Part shown: positions 28,700 to 37,993 of the stretch, piece after piece | How positions within the stretch are numbered: position 1 is the first letter of the stretch | Layout of the letters: each line of letters starts with the position of its first letter | DNA from: Segatella maculosa DSM 19339 = JCM 15638 | GTDB lineage: Bacteria; Bacteroidota; Bacteroidia; Bacteroidales; Bacteroidaceae | Assembly (NCBI RefSeq): GCF_000382385.1 | Contig: NZ_KB908319.1 | Span: 411,143-475,142 of the forward strand | Direction: 5' to 3' | Length of the DNA stretch: 64,000 bases | Made by a program: the position numbers and the translations under genes | The notes under the pieces: generated by a model | Databases searched by the model: none | What the model saw: the letters and a program-made list of their open reading frames with translations, nothing else | Told to the model about the DNA's origin: nothing

Positions 28700-28809
28700 C
28701 CGATGGTACTGACAGTTCCAGCCTATGGAACGCACAGTTTCTCCCTATGGAACGCACAGTTCCAGCCTATGAAACTCACAGTTCCACCCTATGGAACGCA
28801 CAGTTCCAA
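28700..28809. repeat. Array D: five 22-bp units
   Basis: Units start at 28700, 28722, 28744, 28766 and 28788. The typical unit begins CCTATGGAACGCACAGTTCC, and GGAAC/GTTCC makes each a small hairpin. The array lies between the divergent ychF and susC genes. Weaker half-units continue on both sides (AAGTTTCAAC, CATGAAACT). Confidence 0.85.
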
Positions 28810-29199
28810 AGCATGAAACTTTCTTGGAACACTGTTGCGCCTCGGCTTAGGTTCGCAAGACGGGCGCTCGGAAGGCGTATAGCGAGCGTTTCGGGCACGT
28901 ACGGCGCGTGCCTTCCTCCCCCATTCGGCGAGCATTCCGCCCCTGTCTGCAGTCTCGTTTTGCCTGCGGCAGTCGGACCGGGACGTGGGAGGTGAGAAAA
29001 AAAACTGATATATTTTGGTTATAAAACCCGATTGCGTGTGTCTGACCTTTCTGACGGGAGAAAACGGCGCCACGGACAGTGCAGCGTTTCCCCCGTCGAC
29101 ACGAAAAGCACGCCGGGGCAGACCACGCAAAGGAAGACCCGGACACGGACGCAAAAACGAGAACACAAACCTATAACATTAACTTAATCTGTTACTCTT
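28810..29199. other. susC upstream region
   Basis: No convincing gene is seen. A TATATTTTGG stretch near 29010 is close to, but not a perfect match for, the -7 consensus. An ECF-type promoter could not be recognised. The SusC leader would be about 170-190 nt if transcription began near 29020. Confidence 0.4.
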
Positions 29200-32100
29200 A
29201 TGTGTAGATTGATGAAGTCAAGATGGTTGGTCGGCGCAGTCGTCGGCGCACTTCTGGCAGTGCCGCTTCAGCTGATGGCCCAACAACAGAAAGTGTCGCT
29301 CAAGCTCAGTGGCGTGAGTCTGAAACAGGCGTTGAGCGAAATCGAGAGGAAAACGCAATACAAGTTCAGCTATCGCGACGCGACGCTCGACGGCGGCAAG
29401 CCCGTCACGCTGGAGCGCAATGACGTGACGGTGGCTTCGGTGCTGAATGAAATCCTTAGCGAGCGTGGGTTGGAATACCGACTGGTGGAGCCCGCGACGA
29501 TTGTCATCTCGGTGAAGGCCGGAGCAGAGAAGAAAGACCGGAGGAAGATGCGATCGGCCGGCACGGTGATTGACATGCAGGGCGAACCCGTGGTAGGCGC
29601 GACGGTGCAGGCCGTGGGAAGGCGGAACAGCGGCACGGTGACCGACGCGGCGGGACGGTTCGTCCTTGACGTAACGGAAGGCGAACAGGTCGAAGTGAGC
29701 TATGTGGGCTTTCAGACCGTGCGCGTGCGGCCGAAAGAACACATGACCGTTACGCTCGTTGAGACGCAAGAGTCGCTGAATGAAGTGGTGGTCGTGGGCT
29801 ACGGCACGCAGCGCAAGCGCGACTTGACGGGTGCGATTGCCTCGCTGAAAGGCGACGAGATGAACTTCGACGGCGTCTCGTCAGTGGCACAGTCCTTGGG
29901 CGGCAAGGCGGCCGGCCTCTACGTGCGCCAGAACAGTGCGCAGCCCGGCGGCGGCATCGATATTCTCGTGCGCGGTGCGGGCAGTGTCAATGCGGGTAAC
30001 GACCCCTTGTACATCGTCGACGGCTTCCCCGTTGCCAAGCTCGACCAGCCCGACGGCGGCGACAAAAAGATGAGTCCGGGCACGCAGAGTATCCTTAACT
30101 TCCTCAATCCAAACGACATCGAGTCGATAGAAGTGCTGAAAGACGCCTCGGCAACGTCCATCTATGGTGCGCGTGCGGCCAACGGCGTGGTCATCATCAC
30201 GACCAAACGCGGACGGACGGGCAGCGCGAAGGTGTCTTATTCCTATGACTTCTCGTCGCAAAGATACGCAGACATGTACGACCTGCTGTCGCTGAAAGAG
30301 TGGATGCGGGTGCGCAATGACATGGCGTTGGAGACGTATATGTGGAACAATCAAGTGGCTCCCTACGGCACGAAGACCATGGCCGAGGCGGCGGCTCACC
30401 CGTATAACGGCGTTCAGCTGCGCTATCCCTATACCGATGCACAGATTGCGGCTGCCGGCGAAGGCACGGACTGGCTCGGACTGATCACGCGCAACGGACG
30501 TATCCACGAGCATAACGTCAGTCTGCAAGGCGGCAGCGACAAGACACAGTACATGCTGTCGTTTAACTATTTCGACCAGAAAGGCATCGTGAAGAACTCG
30601 GGACTGACGCGCTACACGCTGAAAGCTAATATCGACCAGAAGTTCCTCAATATCTTCAAAGCCGGCCTGAACCTGACGATGACGCGCATAGACAACGACA
30701 ACACACAGCTGGGCGATGCACGTTACGAGAACTCGGGTATCATTCGCTCGGCCATTCAGATGAGTCCGGAAGTGAAGGCCTACGACGAAGCGACGGGTAC
30801 CTATCCCGTCAACCCGTTGCTGGCTAAGCAGCCGAACCCGTATTCTCTGCTGACAAACGTAGACCGCGGGCGCACCAACCGCATGGTGGGTAACGTCTTC
30901 GTTGAGGCTCGTCCGCTGGAAGAACTGCTGCTGCGTGGTGCCTTGGGCATCGACCATGCGCAGATAGACCGCAAGACCTATCAGCCGCGCACGACCGTGA
31001 ACGGCAATGCTAACGGAGGCGTCGGCTACATTTATAATATGAACAACGACCAATATCTGGCCGAAGCCACAGCCACCTATCACAAGACTATCGCAGAACT
31101 CCATAACGTCAACCTTATGGTCGGCACCTCTTATGAGGAGTTCAATCATGACATATCGGAGTTGGGCAACAACAACTTCCTGACCGATGCGTTCCTTTTC
31201 AATAATATGAACGCCGGCACAGGTATCAAAATCACGAAGTCGAACGCAACGAAGAACAAGATGGAGTCTTACTTCATGCGCGCTTCCTACGTGCTCATGG
31301 ACCGCTATCTCTTCACGGGCACGATGCGTGCCGACGGTGCCAGCGTGTTTGCCAAGAACAACAAATGGGGCTATTTCCCTTCGGTTGCCTTGGGATGGCG
31401 AATCAGCGAAGAGCGTTTCCTGAAGCCAGCGAAGTGGCTCTCCAATCTGAAGCTGCGCCTCAGCTGGGGCCAGACGGGTAATGCCGACATCGGAACCAAT
31501 GCTTTTGCGAGCTTTGCCGCCGAGAACGCATACGTCAACGGCGAACATAAGACGGTGATTGGTGTGAAGAAAGGCAAGTTCGCCAATCCCGACTTGAAGT
31601 GGGAAACGACCACAGAGTGGAACCTCGGCCTTGACTTCGGCTTCCTGCGAGGGCGCATCAGTGGTTCTATCGACCTGTATCAGCGCACCATCTCCGACCT
31701 GCTCAACTATCGTCTTTTGAATGTCTACCAAGAGATTCCCAAAGTGATGTCGAACGTAGGAAAGACACAAGGCCGGGGTATTGAGGTGATGCTCAACACG
31801 CAGAATATCGAAACCAAGAACTTCAGTTGGACGACCAACTTCACGTTCACGAAATACAAGGACCGTTGGAAGGAGCGCACGCCCGACTGGAAGCCTGCTA
31901 TCTATGAGCGTTATGACGACCCGATACGCCCCATCTACTCGCGTATAGCCGACCATATCCTGCAAGTCGGCGAGGCTCCCCCTGCCGCCCAGCCCGATTT
32001 GAAACCGGGACAAATTGTCATCAAGGACATTAACGGCTACAAGCGCGACGGTATGGGTAATCCGGTGACAGACGAAAACGGACATTTCGTGCTGACGGGA

Positions 32101-32646
32101 GAACCCGACGGCAAGATAGATGATGCCGACACGAAGCTTATCGGCACAAGTGATCCAGGTTGGTTGGCTGGTTTGAACAACGTGTTCAGGTATAAGGACT
32201 TCGAACTCTCGTTCATGCTCAACGGTATGTTCGACCGTAAAATCAAAGACCCCACGATGGCTTTCTACGGACTTAATGCTTACGGCGTATCGGGGTCCGG
32301 ATTAAACGGTTTGAGGACCAATCTCGAACGCTGGACGCCGACAAACCCGTCGACAAAATATCCGAGTGCATTCTATGACATGGGGCGCGGGAAGAACTAC
32401 ACCTATGGCGACTATTTCTATCAGAATGCGTGGTTCATCCGCCTGCAAAACGTGTCGCTGAGCTACAATCTTCCCAAGACTTTGCTGAGCAAGACCGGAT
32501 TTATCAGCAGCGTGCGCCTGCACCTGACGGTCAACAACCTGTTCGTGATTACCCCTTATGACGGTCTCGACCCCGAAACCGATGCCTACGAGGCAGCCTA
32601 TCCCAATGCCAAGACCATCAGCTTTGGCATGAATATAACTTTCTGA
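29200..32646 (+). CDS. SusC/RagA-family TonB-dependent outer-membrane transporter with STN domain
   Basis: 1148 residues. A signal peptide (MKSRWLVGAVVGALLAVPLQ...MAQQQ) suggests the true start is the second Met at 29212. The STN (secretin/TonB short N-terminal) domain covers about residues 31-105 and is typical of receptors that signal to a FecR anti-sigma factor. A carboxypeptidase-D-like domain covers about 118-187. The TonB-box region EVVVVGYGTQ is at about 195-204. The plug and a 22-strand barrel follow, ending KTISFGMNITF. It imports oligosaccharides across the outer membrane with the SusD partner. susD follows 9 bp later. Confidence 0.95.
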   Translation: MCRLMKSRWLVGAVVGALLAVPLQLMAQQQKVSLKLSGVSLKQALSEIERKTQYKFSYRDATLDGGKPVTLERNDVTVASVLNEILSERGLEYRLVEPATIVISVKAGAEKKDRRKMRSAGTVIDMQGEPVVGATVQAVGRRNSGTVTDAAGRFVLDVTEGEQVEVSYVGFQTVRVRPKEHMTVTLVETQESLNEVVVVGYGTQRKRDLTGAIASLKGDEMNFDGVSSVAQSLGGKAAGLYVRQNSAQPGGGIDILVRGAGSVNAGNDPLYIVDGFPVAKLDQPDGGDKKMSPGTQSILNFLNPNDIESIEVLKDASATSIYGARAANGVVIITTKRGRTGSAKVSYSYDFSSQRYADMYDLLSLKEWMRVRNDMALETYMWNNQVAPYGTKTMAEAAAHPYNGVQLRYPYTDAQIAAAGEGTDWLGLITRNGRIHEHNVSLQGGSDKTQYMLSFNYFDQKGIVKNSGLTRYTLKANIDQKFLNIFKAGLNLTMTRIDNDNTQLGDARYENSGIIRSAIQMSPEVKAYDEATGTYPVNPLLAKQPNPYSLLTNVDRGRTNRMVGNVFVEARPLEELLLRGALGIDHAQIDRKTYQPRTTVNGNANGGVGYIYNMNNDQYLAEATATYHKTIAELHNVNLMVGTSYEEFNHDISELGNNNFLTDAFLFNNMNAGTGIKITKSNATKNKMESYFMRASYVLMDRYLFTGTMRADGASVFAKNNKWGYFPSVALGWRISEERFLKPAKWLSNLKLRLSWGQTGNADIGTNAFASFAAENAYVNGEHKTVIGVKKGKFANPDLKWETTTEWNLGLDFGFLRGRISGSIDLYQRTISDLLNYRLLNVYQEIPKVMSNVGKTQGRGIEVMLNTQNIETKNFSWTTNFTFTKYKDRWKERTPDWKPAIYERYDDPIRPIYSRIADHILQVGEAPPAAQPDLKPGQIVIKDINGYKRDGMGNPVTDENGHFVLTGEPDGKIDDADTKLIGTSDPGWLAGLNNVFRYKDFELSFMLNGMFDRKIKDPTMAFYGLNAYGVSGSGLNGLRTNLERWTPTNPSTKYPSAFYDMGRGKNYTYGDYFYQNAWFIRLQNVSLSYNLPKTLLSKTGFISSVRLHLTVNNLFVITPYDGLDPETDAYEAAYPNAKTISFGMNITF

Positions 32647-32655
32647 CACCTAAAA

Positions 32656-34224
32656 ATGGAACTTATGAAAACGAAATATCTTGCATACGTGGCCGCTTTG
32701 GCTCTGAGCACCACGACGCTTATCGGCTGTGCCGACTTGGACCCGGTGGACTATTCTGAGCTGAACAGCGAACTTTTTCCTAAGACCGAGAGCGACTATG
32801 CTACGTTGGTCAACGAGTGCTATCGCTCTATCCGCTCCAGCTGGTTCGATGGTTTGTTTGCCACCGATGACCGGGGTTGCGTCGCACTCAATGATGCGAC
32901 GACCGAAATCCTGACCAACCGCACGCACATCTACAAGAAGCTGCACGACTTGAACTGGGACTCCACCGACGATTATCTGGTAGGGTTCTATTACACGGAG
33001 AAAGACCCTTCGGGCGGCGGCTACCGTGATGGCTTTGCCAACGACATCAGTCGCTGCACCTCAGACCTGGCCTACATCATGAAAGCCACCGCGTTGAGCG
33101 AACCCGTGAAGAAGAAAATGGCCGCCGAAGTACGCTGCGTCCGTGCTTTTATTGCCTACACACTCTACGACATGTTCGGTCCTTTAGTCATCGCGCCACA
33201 GGAACTGCTGGAGAACCCGCGCAACGACAGGCCATTGCCACGGCTGTCGCGTGAGGAAATGGTGAAGTTCATTGAGGAAGACCTGCGCTATGCTGCCGAA
33301 AATCTACCGTCGCCTACCGATGCCGAATACGGCAGGTTCAGCACAGGACTGGCCAAGATGCTGCTCATTCGCCTCTACCTGCACGAGACAAAAGTCGACA
33401 AGAGCTATTATAACAAGGTAGAGACGTTGGCCCGCGAACTGATGCAACCGGCCAACGGCTACCAGTTGCAAGCCACCTACACGAAGATGTTCGAGCTCGG
33501 CGGACAGGGAAAAGCCAACAAAGAAATCATCTTTGCCATTCCCGTCAACACAGAAATGGTGAGCTGGAACGACTGGCACATGTTCGTCCTTCCCTCCGAT
33601 TTCGGCAGTAACGGCATGCAAGGAGGCTATCACAGCCTGACGAGCACGTGGCATTTCTATGACAGTTTCGAGGCAAATGACACACGACGCACGTATCTTC
33701 TGGCCGAATACAAGAGCAAGAAAACCGACGCGCTCGTGACCCGAGGCACCTATCCCAACCTCGACATTGGGCCCATTCCGATGAAATATGGCTACGATGC
33801 CGACCTTTTCAAGAACAGCGGGCGTAGCAGCATCGACCCCATTCTCTATCGTTATGCCGACGTTTACCTGTCCCTGGCCGAAGCTTTATACCGCAAGCCC
33901 GGTGCCTCTGCGGCCGAAAAACTGGAGGCCCTGACCTATATCAACGCTATTCGCCGCCGTGCCGGCATTGCCGACTTGGCCTATTCGGACATCGATACCG
34001 ACGAAAAGTTCGTCGAACTGCTGCTCAAGGAGCGTGCTCATGAGTTCTGGTGCGAGAACGGACAGTATCGCGCCGACCTCATTCGGCTCGACAAGTTCGT
34101 CGAATACGCGAGAGACATCAACGGCTCTCCCTATGCCGACCGGACGAAAGAGGTCTATCCGCTGCCGAAAATCGTCATCACCGACGGTAAGGGCGTGGTT
34201 GTTCAGAACGAGGGTTATGATTGA
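32656..34224 (+). CDS. SusD/RagB-family glycan-binding lipoprotein
   Basis: 522 residues from the first ATG; the Met at 32665 (MKTKYLAYVAALAL) fits the signal peptide better. The lipobox is TLIGC, with the cysteine at residue 25 from the first ATG. TPR-like helices of the SusD fold surround VRCVRAFIAYTLYDMFGPLV (about residues 155-174). The C-terminal segment TYINAIRRRAGI and LLLKERAHEFWCENGQYRAD are strong SusD signatures. It forms the lid over SusC and captures the glycan on the cell surface. Confidence 0.95.
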   Translation: MELMKTKYLAYVAALALSTTTLIGCADLDPVDYSELNSELFPKTESDYATLVNECYRSIRSSWFDGLFATDDRGCVALNDATTEILTNRTHIYKKLHDLNWDSTDDYLVGFYYTEKDPSGGGYRDGFANDISRCTSDLAYIMKATALSEPVKKKMAAEVRCVRAFIAYTLYDMFGPLVIAPQELLENPRNDRPLPRLSREEMVKFIEEDLRYAAENLPSPTDAEYGRFSTGLAKMLLIRLYLHETKVDKSYYNKVETLARELMQPANGYQLQATYTKMFELGGQGKANKEIIFAIPVNTEMVSWNDWHMFVLPSDFGSNGMQGGYHSLTSTWHFYDSFEANDTRRTYLLAEYKSKKTDALVTRGTYPNLDIGPIPMKYGYDADLFKNSGRSSIDPILYRYADVYLSLAEALYRKPGASAAEKLEALTYINAIRRRAGIADLAYSDIDTDEKFVELLLKERAHEFWCENGQYRADLIRLDKFVEYARDINGSPYADRTKEVYPLPKIVITDGKGVVVQNEGYD

Positions 34225-34309
34225 ACGGACAACACAGTGAAGCGCAGGGAGCCCGACTTCGGAGCGTTCAAAACGAGGATTACGGTCGAACGCCGGCTGC
34301 CGCTTCCGG

Positions 34310-34573
34310 AAAAGTACAGTCGTTTTGTCAGAAAAGTACTATCGTTTTATGGAAAAAGTACTATCATTTTGCCCAAAAAGTACTATCGTTTTAACTGAAA
34401 AGTACTATCGTTTTTCAGAAAGATATATACCTTCTTCGAAAAAGGTACGTACTTTTCTGGTAAAACGTCTGTGCCTTTTCTTAAAAAGGTATATACTTTT
34501 TAGGCAAAAGGTATATACTTTTTAGGTAAAAAGTATATACCTTTTTTGGAGAAGGCGCTATCACCTTTAGCAA
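34310..34573. repeat. Array E: twelve consecutive 22-bp units
   Basis: Units begin at 34310 and then every 22 bp to 34552. The first five read AAAAGTACTATCGTTTT plus a variable 5-base spacer. Later ones change to AAGGTATATACTTTTT and its near-complement AAAGTATATACCTTTTT. The register never slips over 264 bp. The array lies between susD and the first GH20-like gene, so it either lies within the transcript or marks a new transcription unit. Confidence 0.9.
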
Positions 34574-34645
34574 AAGGAGTTTCGGAGCTCGGATTTTCGG
34601 CGGACGACACAGGTTTTTAATGTATCATTCTATTGAAAAAGATTT

Positions 34646-35680
34646 ATGGATCGACGTGGTTTCTTGAAGCGTGCAACGGCATTAGGCATGACGGTTGCCC
34701 TGCCCAAAGTGCTGTTGGGCACACCTTCGACAAAGCAGATGACACAACCGCAGGCCTCAGGCAAAAAGTTTTGGGCCTGCCTGATGCACCTTTCGTTTAA
34801 TTTTGCCGGCCAAATCAAGTTGTACGGCGGGCTTCGGACAGCATTCGAACCCGACATTTCGGTGTGGGATGCGGCCGTCGAACGCATGGCAAAAAACCAT
34901 GTGAACATGCTCTTTATTAATCTTGACGACTCGGTGGCGTGGCACAGTCACCCTGAAATATCCTTGAAGAACGCATGGACGCATGAGCAATTGAGGGCGC
35001 AGTTGGCCCGAATGCGCAAGCTCGGGATAGAGCCCGTGCCGATGTTCAACTTCTCCACGACGCACGATGCGTGGTTAGGCAAGTATTCAAAAATGGTATC
35101 ATCGGCCAAGTATTATGCGGTTTGTAGCGATTTGATAGCAGAGGCCATCTCACTTTTCGATGCGCCCCGCTTTATTCATTTCGGCATGGACGAGGAACGG
35201 ATCGACTACCAATTGTCTGATTACGTCGTGATTAGGCAGCAGGAAACATGGTGGGCCGACTTGTATTTCTATATCGGCGAGGCTCTGAAACGAGGTGTCA
35301 GACCTTGCGTTTGGGCTGATTATGTGTGGCATCATCCCGATGATTTCTTCAAGATGATGCCTAAGTCCGTGGTGCAATGCAACTGGTGGTATGCCGAGAA
35401 GTTCACCATGAGCGACGTTGCTATCCGTTCTTATCTTGATTTGGTTCGCGAGGGTTACGACGTCATGGCCACCGGAAGCTTCGATCAGGAAAACCCCAAG
35501 AGCATCGGGAATACCGTGAAGTTTTGTGCTGAACATATTGACGATTGCCATCTGCTTGGCTTCATACAGACTTTCTGGAAACCTACGATAGAGGCTTATC
35601 GTGCGCCTATTCTCGAGGGAATAGACTTGATGGGAAGTGCACGGACAGAATATGAAAACAAAAGAAACGCACGGATATGA
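34646..35680 (+). CDS. Tat-exported GH20-like protein, first of a tandem pair
   Basis: 344 residues. The N-terminus MDRRGFLKRATALGMTVALP is a twin-arginine signal (RRGFLK). The body fits a (beta/alpha)8 barrel: ACLMHLSFN, HVNMLFINLDD, LGIEPVPMFNFST, then FIHFGMDEE with D182-E183, which matches the HxGGDE motif of GH20-type hexosaminidases that use the substrate acetamido group. QCNWWYAEKF and GFIQTFWKP are further conserved patches shared with the next gene. The family is uncertain; beta-N-acetylhexosaminidase activity is inferred. It overlaps the next gene by 4 bases (ATGA), which indicates coupled translation. Confidence 0.6.
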   Translation: MDRRGFLKRATALGMTVALPKVLLGTPSTKQMTQPQASGKKFWACLMHLSFNFAGQIKLYGGLRTAFEPDISVWDAAVERMAKNHVNMLFINLDDSVAWHSHPEISLKNAWTHEQLRAQLARMRKLGIEPVPMFNFSTTHDAWLGKYSKMVSSAKYYAVCSDLIAEAISLFDAPRFIHFGMDEERIDYQLSDYVVIRQQETWWADLYFYIGEALKRGVRPCVWADYVWHHPDDFFKMMPKSVVQCNWWYAEKFTMSDVAIRSYLDLVREGYDVMATGSFDQENPKSIGNTVKFCAEHIDDCHLLGFIQTFWKPTIEAYRAPILEGIDLMGSARTEYENKRNARI

Positions 35681-36615
35681 AAGATAACAGACTGGTTTGG
35701 GGATGCTTAATTCATCTCAGTTTCAACATGTGGGAGGAATATATTTGGCCGGGACGACCGTTCCGGGGGTATCGCCCCGACTTAGAACTGAGCGAACCAC
35801 TATGGAATGATGCCATCGAACAAATGGGCAAGAGTGGCGTAAACATGGTTGTTATCGACTTGGGCGATGCCGTCCGCTATCAACGCCACCCCGAAATAGC
35901 CGTCAACGGAGCGTGGTCGGTGGCCCGACTGAAGCAGGAATTGCGGCAGATACGGTCGTTAGGCATCGAACCGATACCCAAACTCAACTTCTCGGCCGGG
36001 CATGATACATGGATGAAAGAGTATTCCAAGATGGTCTCAACAGATGAATACTATCGTTTCTGCTCAGATATGATTGCTGAAGTGTGCAGCATTTTCGACC
36101 GTCCGCGCCTGTTTCATATCGGTATGGACGAAGAAGGTTACAACATGCAACGCACTTATAAGCACGTAGTGGTACGTAAAAACGATGCTTGGTGGCATGA
36201 TTTCATGTTCTTGGTAAAGGAATGTGAGCGTCGTCATGCACGGGCTTGGCTCTGGCCCGACTATATGTTGTGGCATCAACCCGACCAGTTTTTCAGCAAA
36301 ATGCCTAAGTCTGTGCTGCAGAGCAACTGGTATTATGACGAGGAATTCAACCCGGAATGGGACATGGTAAGGCAGTATATAGACTTAGAAAAACATGGTT
36401 ACGACCAGATTCCGACAGGCAGTTATCATTTTGAAAACCCCAAAAGTATAGGCAACACCGTGGCCTTTGCAGAGAAACATATCAGTCGCGGGCACCTCAA
36501 AGGCTTTTTGCAGACGTGGTGGAAACCTACAATCGAAGAGAATCGGGAGCGTATTCTGAAAGGCATTGCGTTGATAGGCGAGGCCCGTAAAGCCTACGAA
36601 GAACAACATTCTTAA
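35677..36615 (+). CDS. GH20-like protein without signal peptide, second of the pair
   Basis: 312 residues, paralogous to the preceding protein over its whole length. Shared patches are CLIHLSFN, GVNMVVIDLGDAV, LGIEPIPKLNFSAGHDTW, LFHIGMDEE with D151-E152, QSNWYYDEEF, ENPKSIGNTVAFAE and GFLQTWWKPTIEENRE. No signal peptide is visible, so it is predicted to act in the cytoplasm while the first copy is exported. The start ATG overlaps the upstream stop (ATGA). The function is inferred only from the DE dyad and the locus. Confidence 0.6.
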   Translation: MKDNRLVWGCLIHLSFNMWEEYIWPGRPFRGYRPDLELSEPLWNDAIEQMGKSGVNMVVIDLGDAVRYQRHPEIAVNGAWSVARLKQELRQIRSLGIEPIPKLNFSAGHDTWMKEYSKMVSTDEYYRFCSDMIAEVCSIFDRPRLFHIGMDEEGYNMQRTYKHVVVRKNDAWWHDFMFLVKECERRHARAWLWPDYMLWHQPDQFFSKMPKSVLQSNWYYDEEFNPEWDMVRQYIDLEKHGYDQIPTGSYHFENPKSIGNTVAFAEKHISRGHLKGFLQTWWKPTIEENRERILKGIALIGEARKAYEEQHS

Positions 36616-36626
36616 AATAATTACTG

Positions 36627-37961
36627 ATGAAGTATTTAGTCTTTATTCTTCTTTTCTGTTTTAGCAGCATCTTCATTCGGGCTCAGGTGCCTCGCAGTGA
36701 GGCCGAAGACGTGCATCATGTAATGTCCGCAGCCTATTGGAAGATGTGGAATGACACGCTTCAAAAGGCTATTGACCATGGTATCGAGCAGTATCGGAAA
36801 GCCACGGCAAGCATTGATTTGCCCGATGTGAAGCCCGGAACGGCCATTCAGGTGAAGCAATTGACCCATTCATTCCTCTTCGGAGGCAATATCTTTGTCT
36901 ACGGACAGCTGGCCACTCCAGCCATGAATAGCAAATATGAACACACATTCGGCACGCTATTCAACGCAGCGACAATCCCTTTTTATTGGAAAACACTCGA
37001 GCCGGAGCAAGGTAAACCACGCTTCGAAGCGGGCAGTTCGTATGTTTATCGCCGCCCTCCGACCGACCCGATTGTCGATTTCTGCAATCAGAAAGGCATC
37101 ATGACGAAAGGTCATGCCCTTGTTTATGGCTTGCGATTGCATGGCCATCCCACTTGGATGCCTGATGATCGCAATATAATGGACAGCCTTTTCTGTCGCC
37201 ATATCCGGCAACTGGCACAGCGATATGGCGACCGAATTAAGCTTTGGGACGTTGTAAACGAACCTATCGACCAAGCCAATCGAGGACTGATGCCCGATGA
37301 TTACACGTTCAAATGCTTTCAATGGGCACGCCGTTTCTTCCCATCTTCGGTGCAATTGAACATCAATGATGTGGATCTTCACAGTCCGATAGAACTGCAT
37401 CGCCGTTATGCAGAACTCACACGGAACCTTTTGAGTCGCGGTACGAAGATAGATCATATCGGTATCGAGATGCATATTTTCGACCCATTAGAGGCTTCTG
37501 ACATCGCAAAAGGAAAGGACCCTTATATCTCTCCTGCGCTTTTGAAGGCGAAACTCGACTGCCTGCGCACAACCGACTTGCCCATCCATATCAGCGAAGT
37601 AACAGTTTGCGCACCCGATACGACGGCACATGGCAAACTAATTCAGGCCGTCATTGCCCGCAATCTCTATCGTTTATGGTTCAGTTATCCCACGGTCGAG
37701 GCCATCACATGGTGGAATGTGGTCGACGGCGGAGGTGCATCGGGCGAGCCTTCCTACTCGGGCATCTATGACAAAGCGATGAACGAGAAGCCTGCCTATG
37801 CCGTTCTTGACGGACTGATCAATAAGGAATGGAAGACTTCTTTCGTGACCCGACTGAACAAAAACAGGCAGTTGACATTCCGAGGCTTCCGTGGTAAATA
37901 CCTGTTGACGTGGAAAGACCGGCACGGAAAGCTGCAACAGCGGACAATCATCGTTGAATAA
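36627..37961 (+). CDS. GH10-family glycoside hydrolase
   Basis: 444 residues with a signal peptide ending near FIRAQ. The GH10 barrel is clear: FLFGGNIFVYG, FNAATIPFYWKTLEPEQGKP, KGHALVYG, LWDVVNEP with the acid/base E212, and HISEVTV with the nucleophile E324, then EAITWWNVVDGGG. About the last 60 residues may be a small beta-domain. Classic GH10 enzymes are endo-1,4-beta-xylanases. This is a divergent member, and its neighbours are N-acetylhexosaminidase families, so xylan is not assured as substrate. It lies 11 bp after the second GH20-like gene. Confidence 0.85.
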   Translation: MKYLVFILLFCFSSIFIRAQVPRSEAEDVHHVMSAAYWKMWNDTLQKAIDHGIEQYRKATASIDLPDVKPGTAIQVKQLTHSFLFGGNIFVYGQLATPAMNSKYEHTFGTLFNAATIPFYWKTLEPEQGKPRFEAGSSYVYRRPPTDPIVDFCNQKGIMTKGHALVYGLRLHGHPTWMPDDRNIMDSLFCRHIRQLAQRYGDRIKLWDVVNEPIDQANRGLMPDDYTFKCFQWARRFFPSSVQLNINDVDLHSPIELHRRYAELTRNLLSRGTKIDHIGIEMHIFDPLEASDIAKGKDPYISPALLKAKLDCLRTTDLPIHISEVTVCAPDTTAHGKLIQAVIARNLYRLWFSYPTVEAITWWNVVDGGGASGEPSYSGIYDKAMNEKPAYAVLDGLINKEWKTSFVTRLNKNRQLTFRGFRGKYLLTWKDRHGKLQQRTIIVE

Positions 37962-37993
37962 ACCAAGTAAGTAACTGTTTGAAAACCACCGAA

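Noticed and set aside
29881..32085. A 734-codon open frame on the minus strand opposite susC
   Set aside because: It lies wholly within susC in a GC-rich region; the translation has no family features and susC has clear domains.
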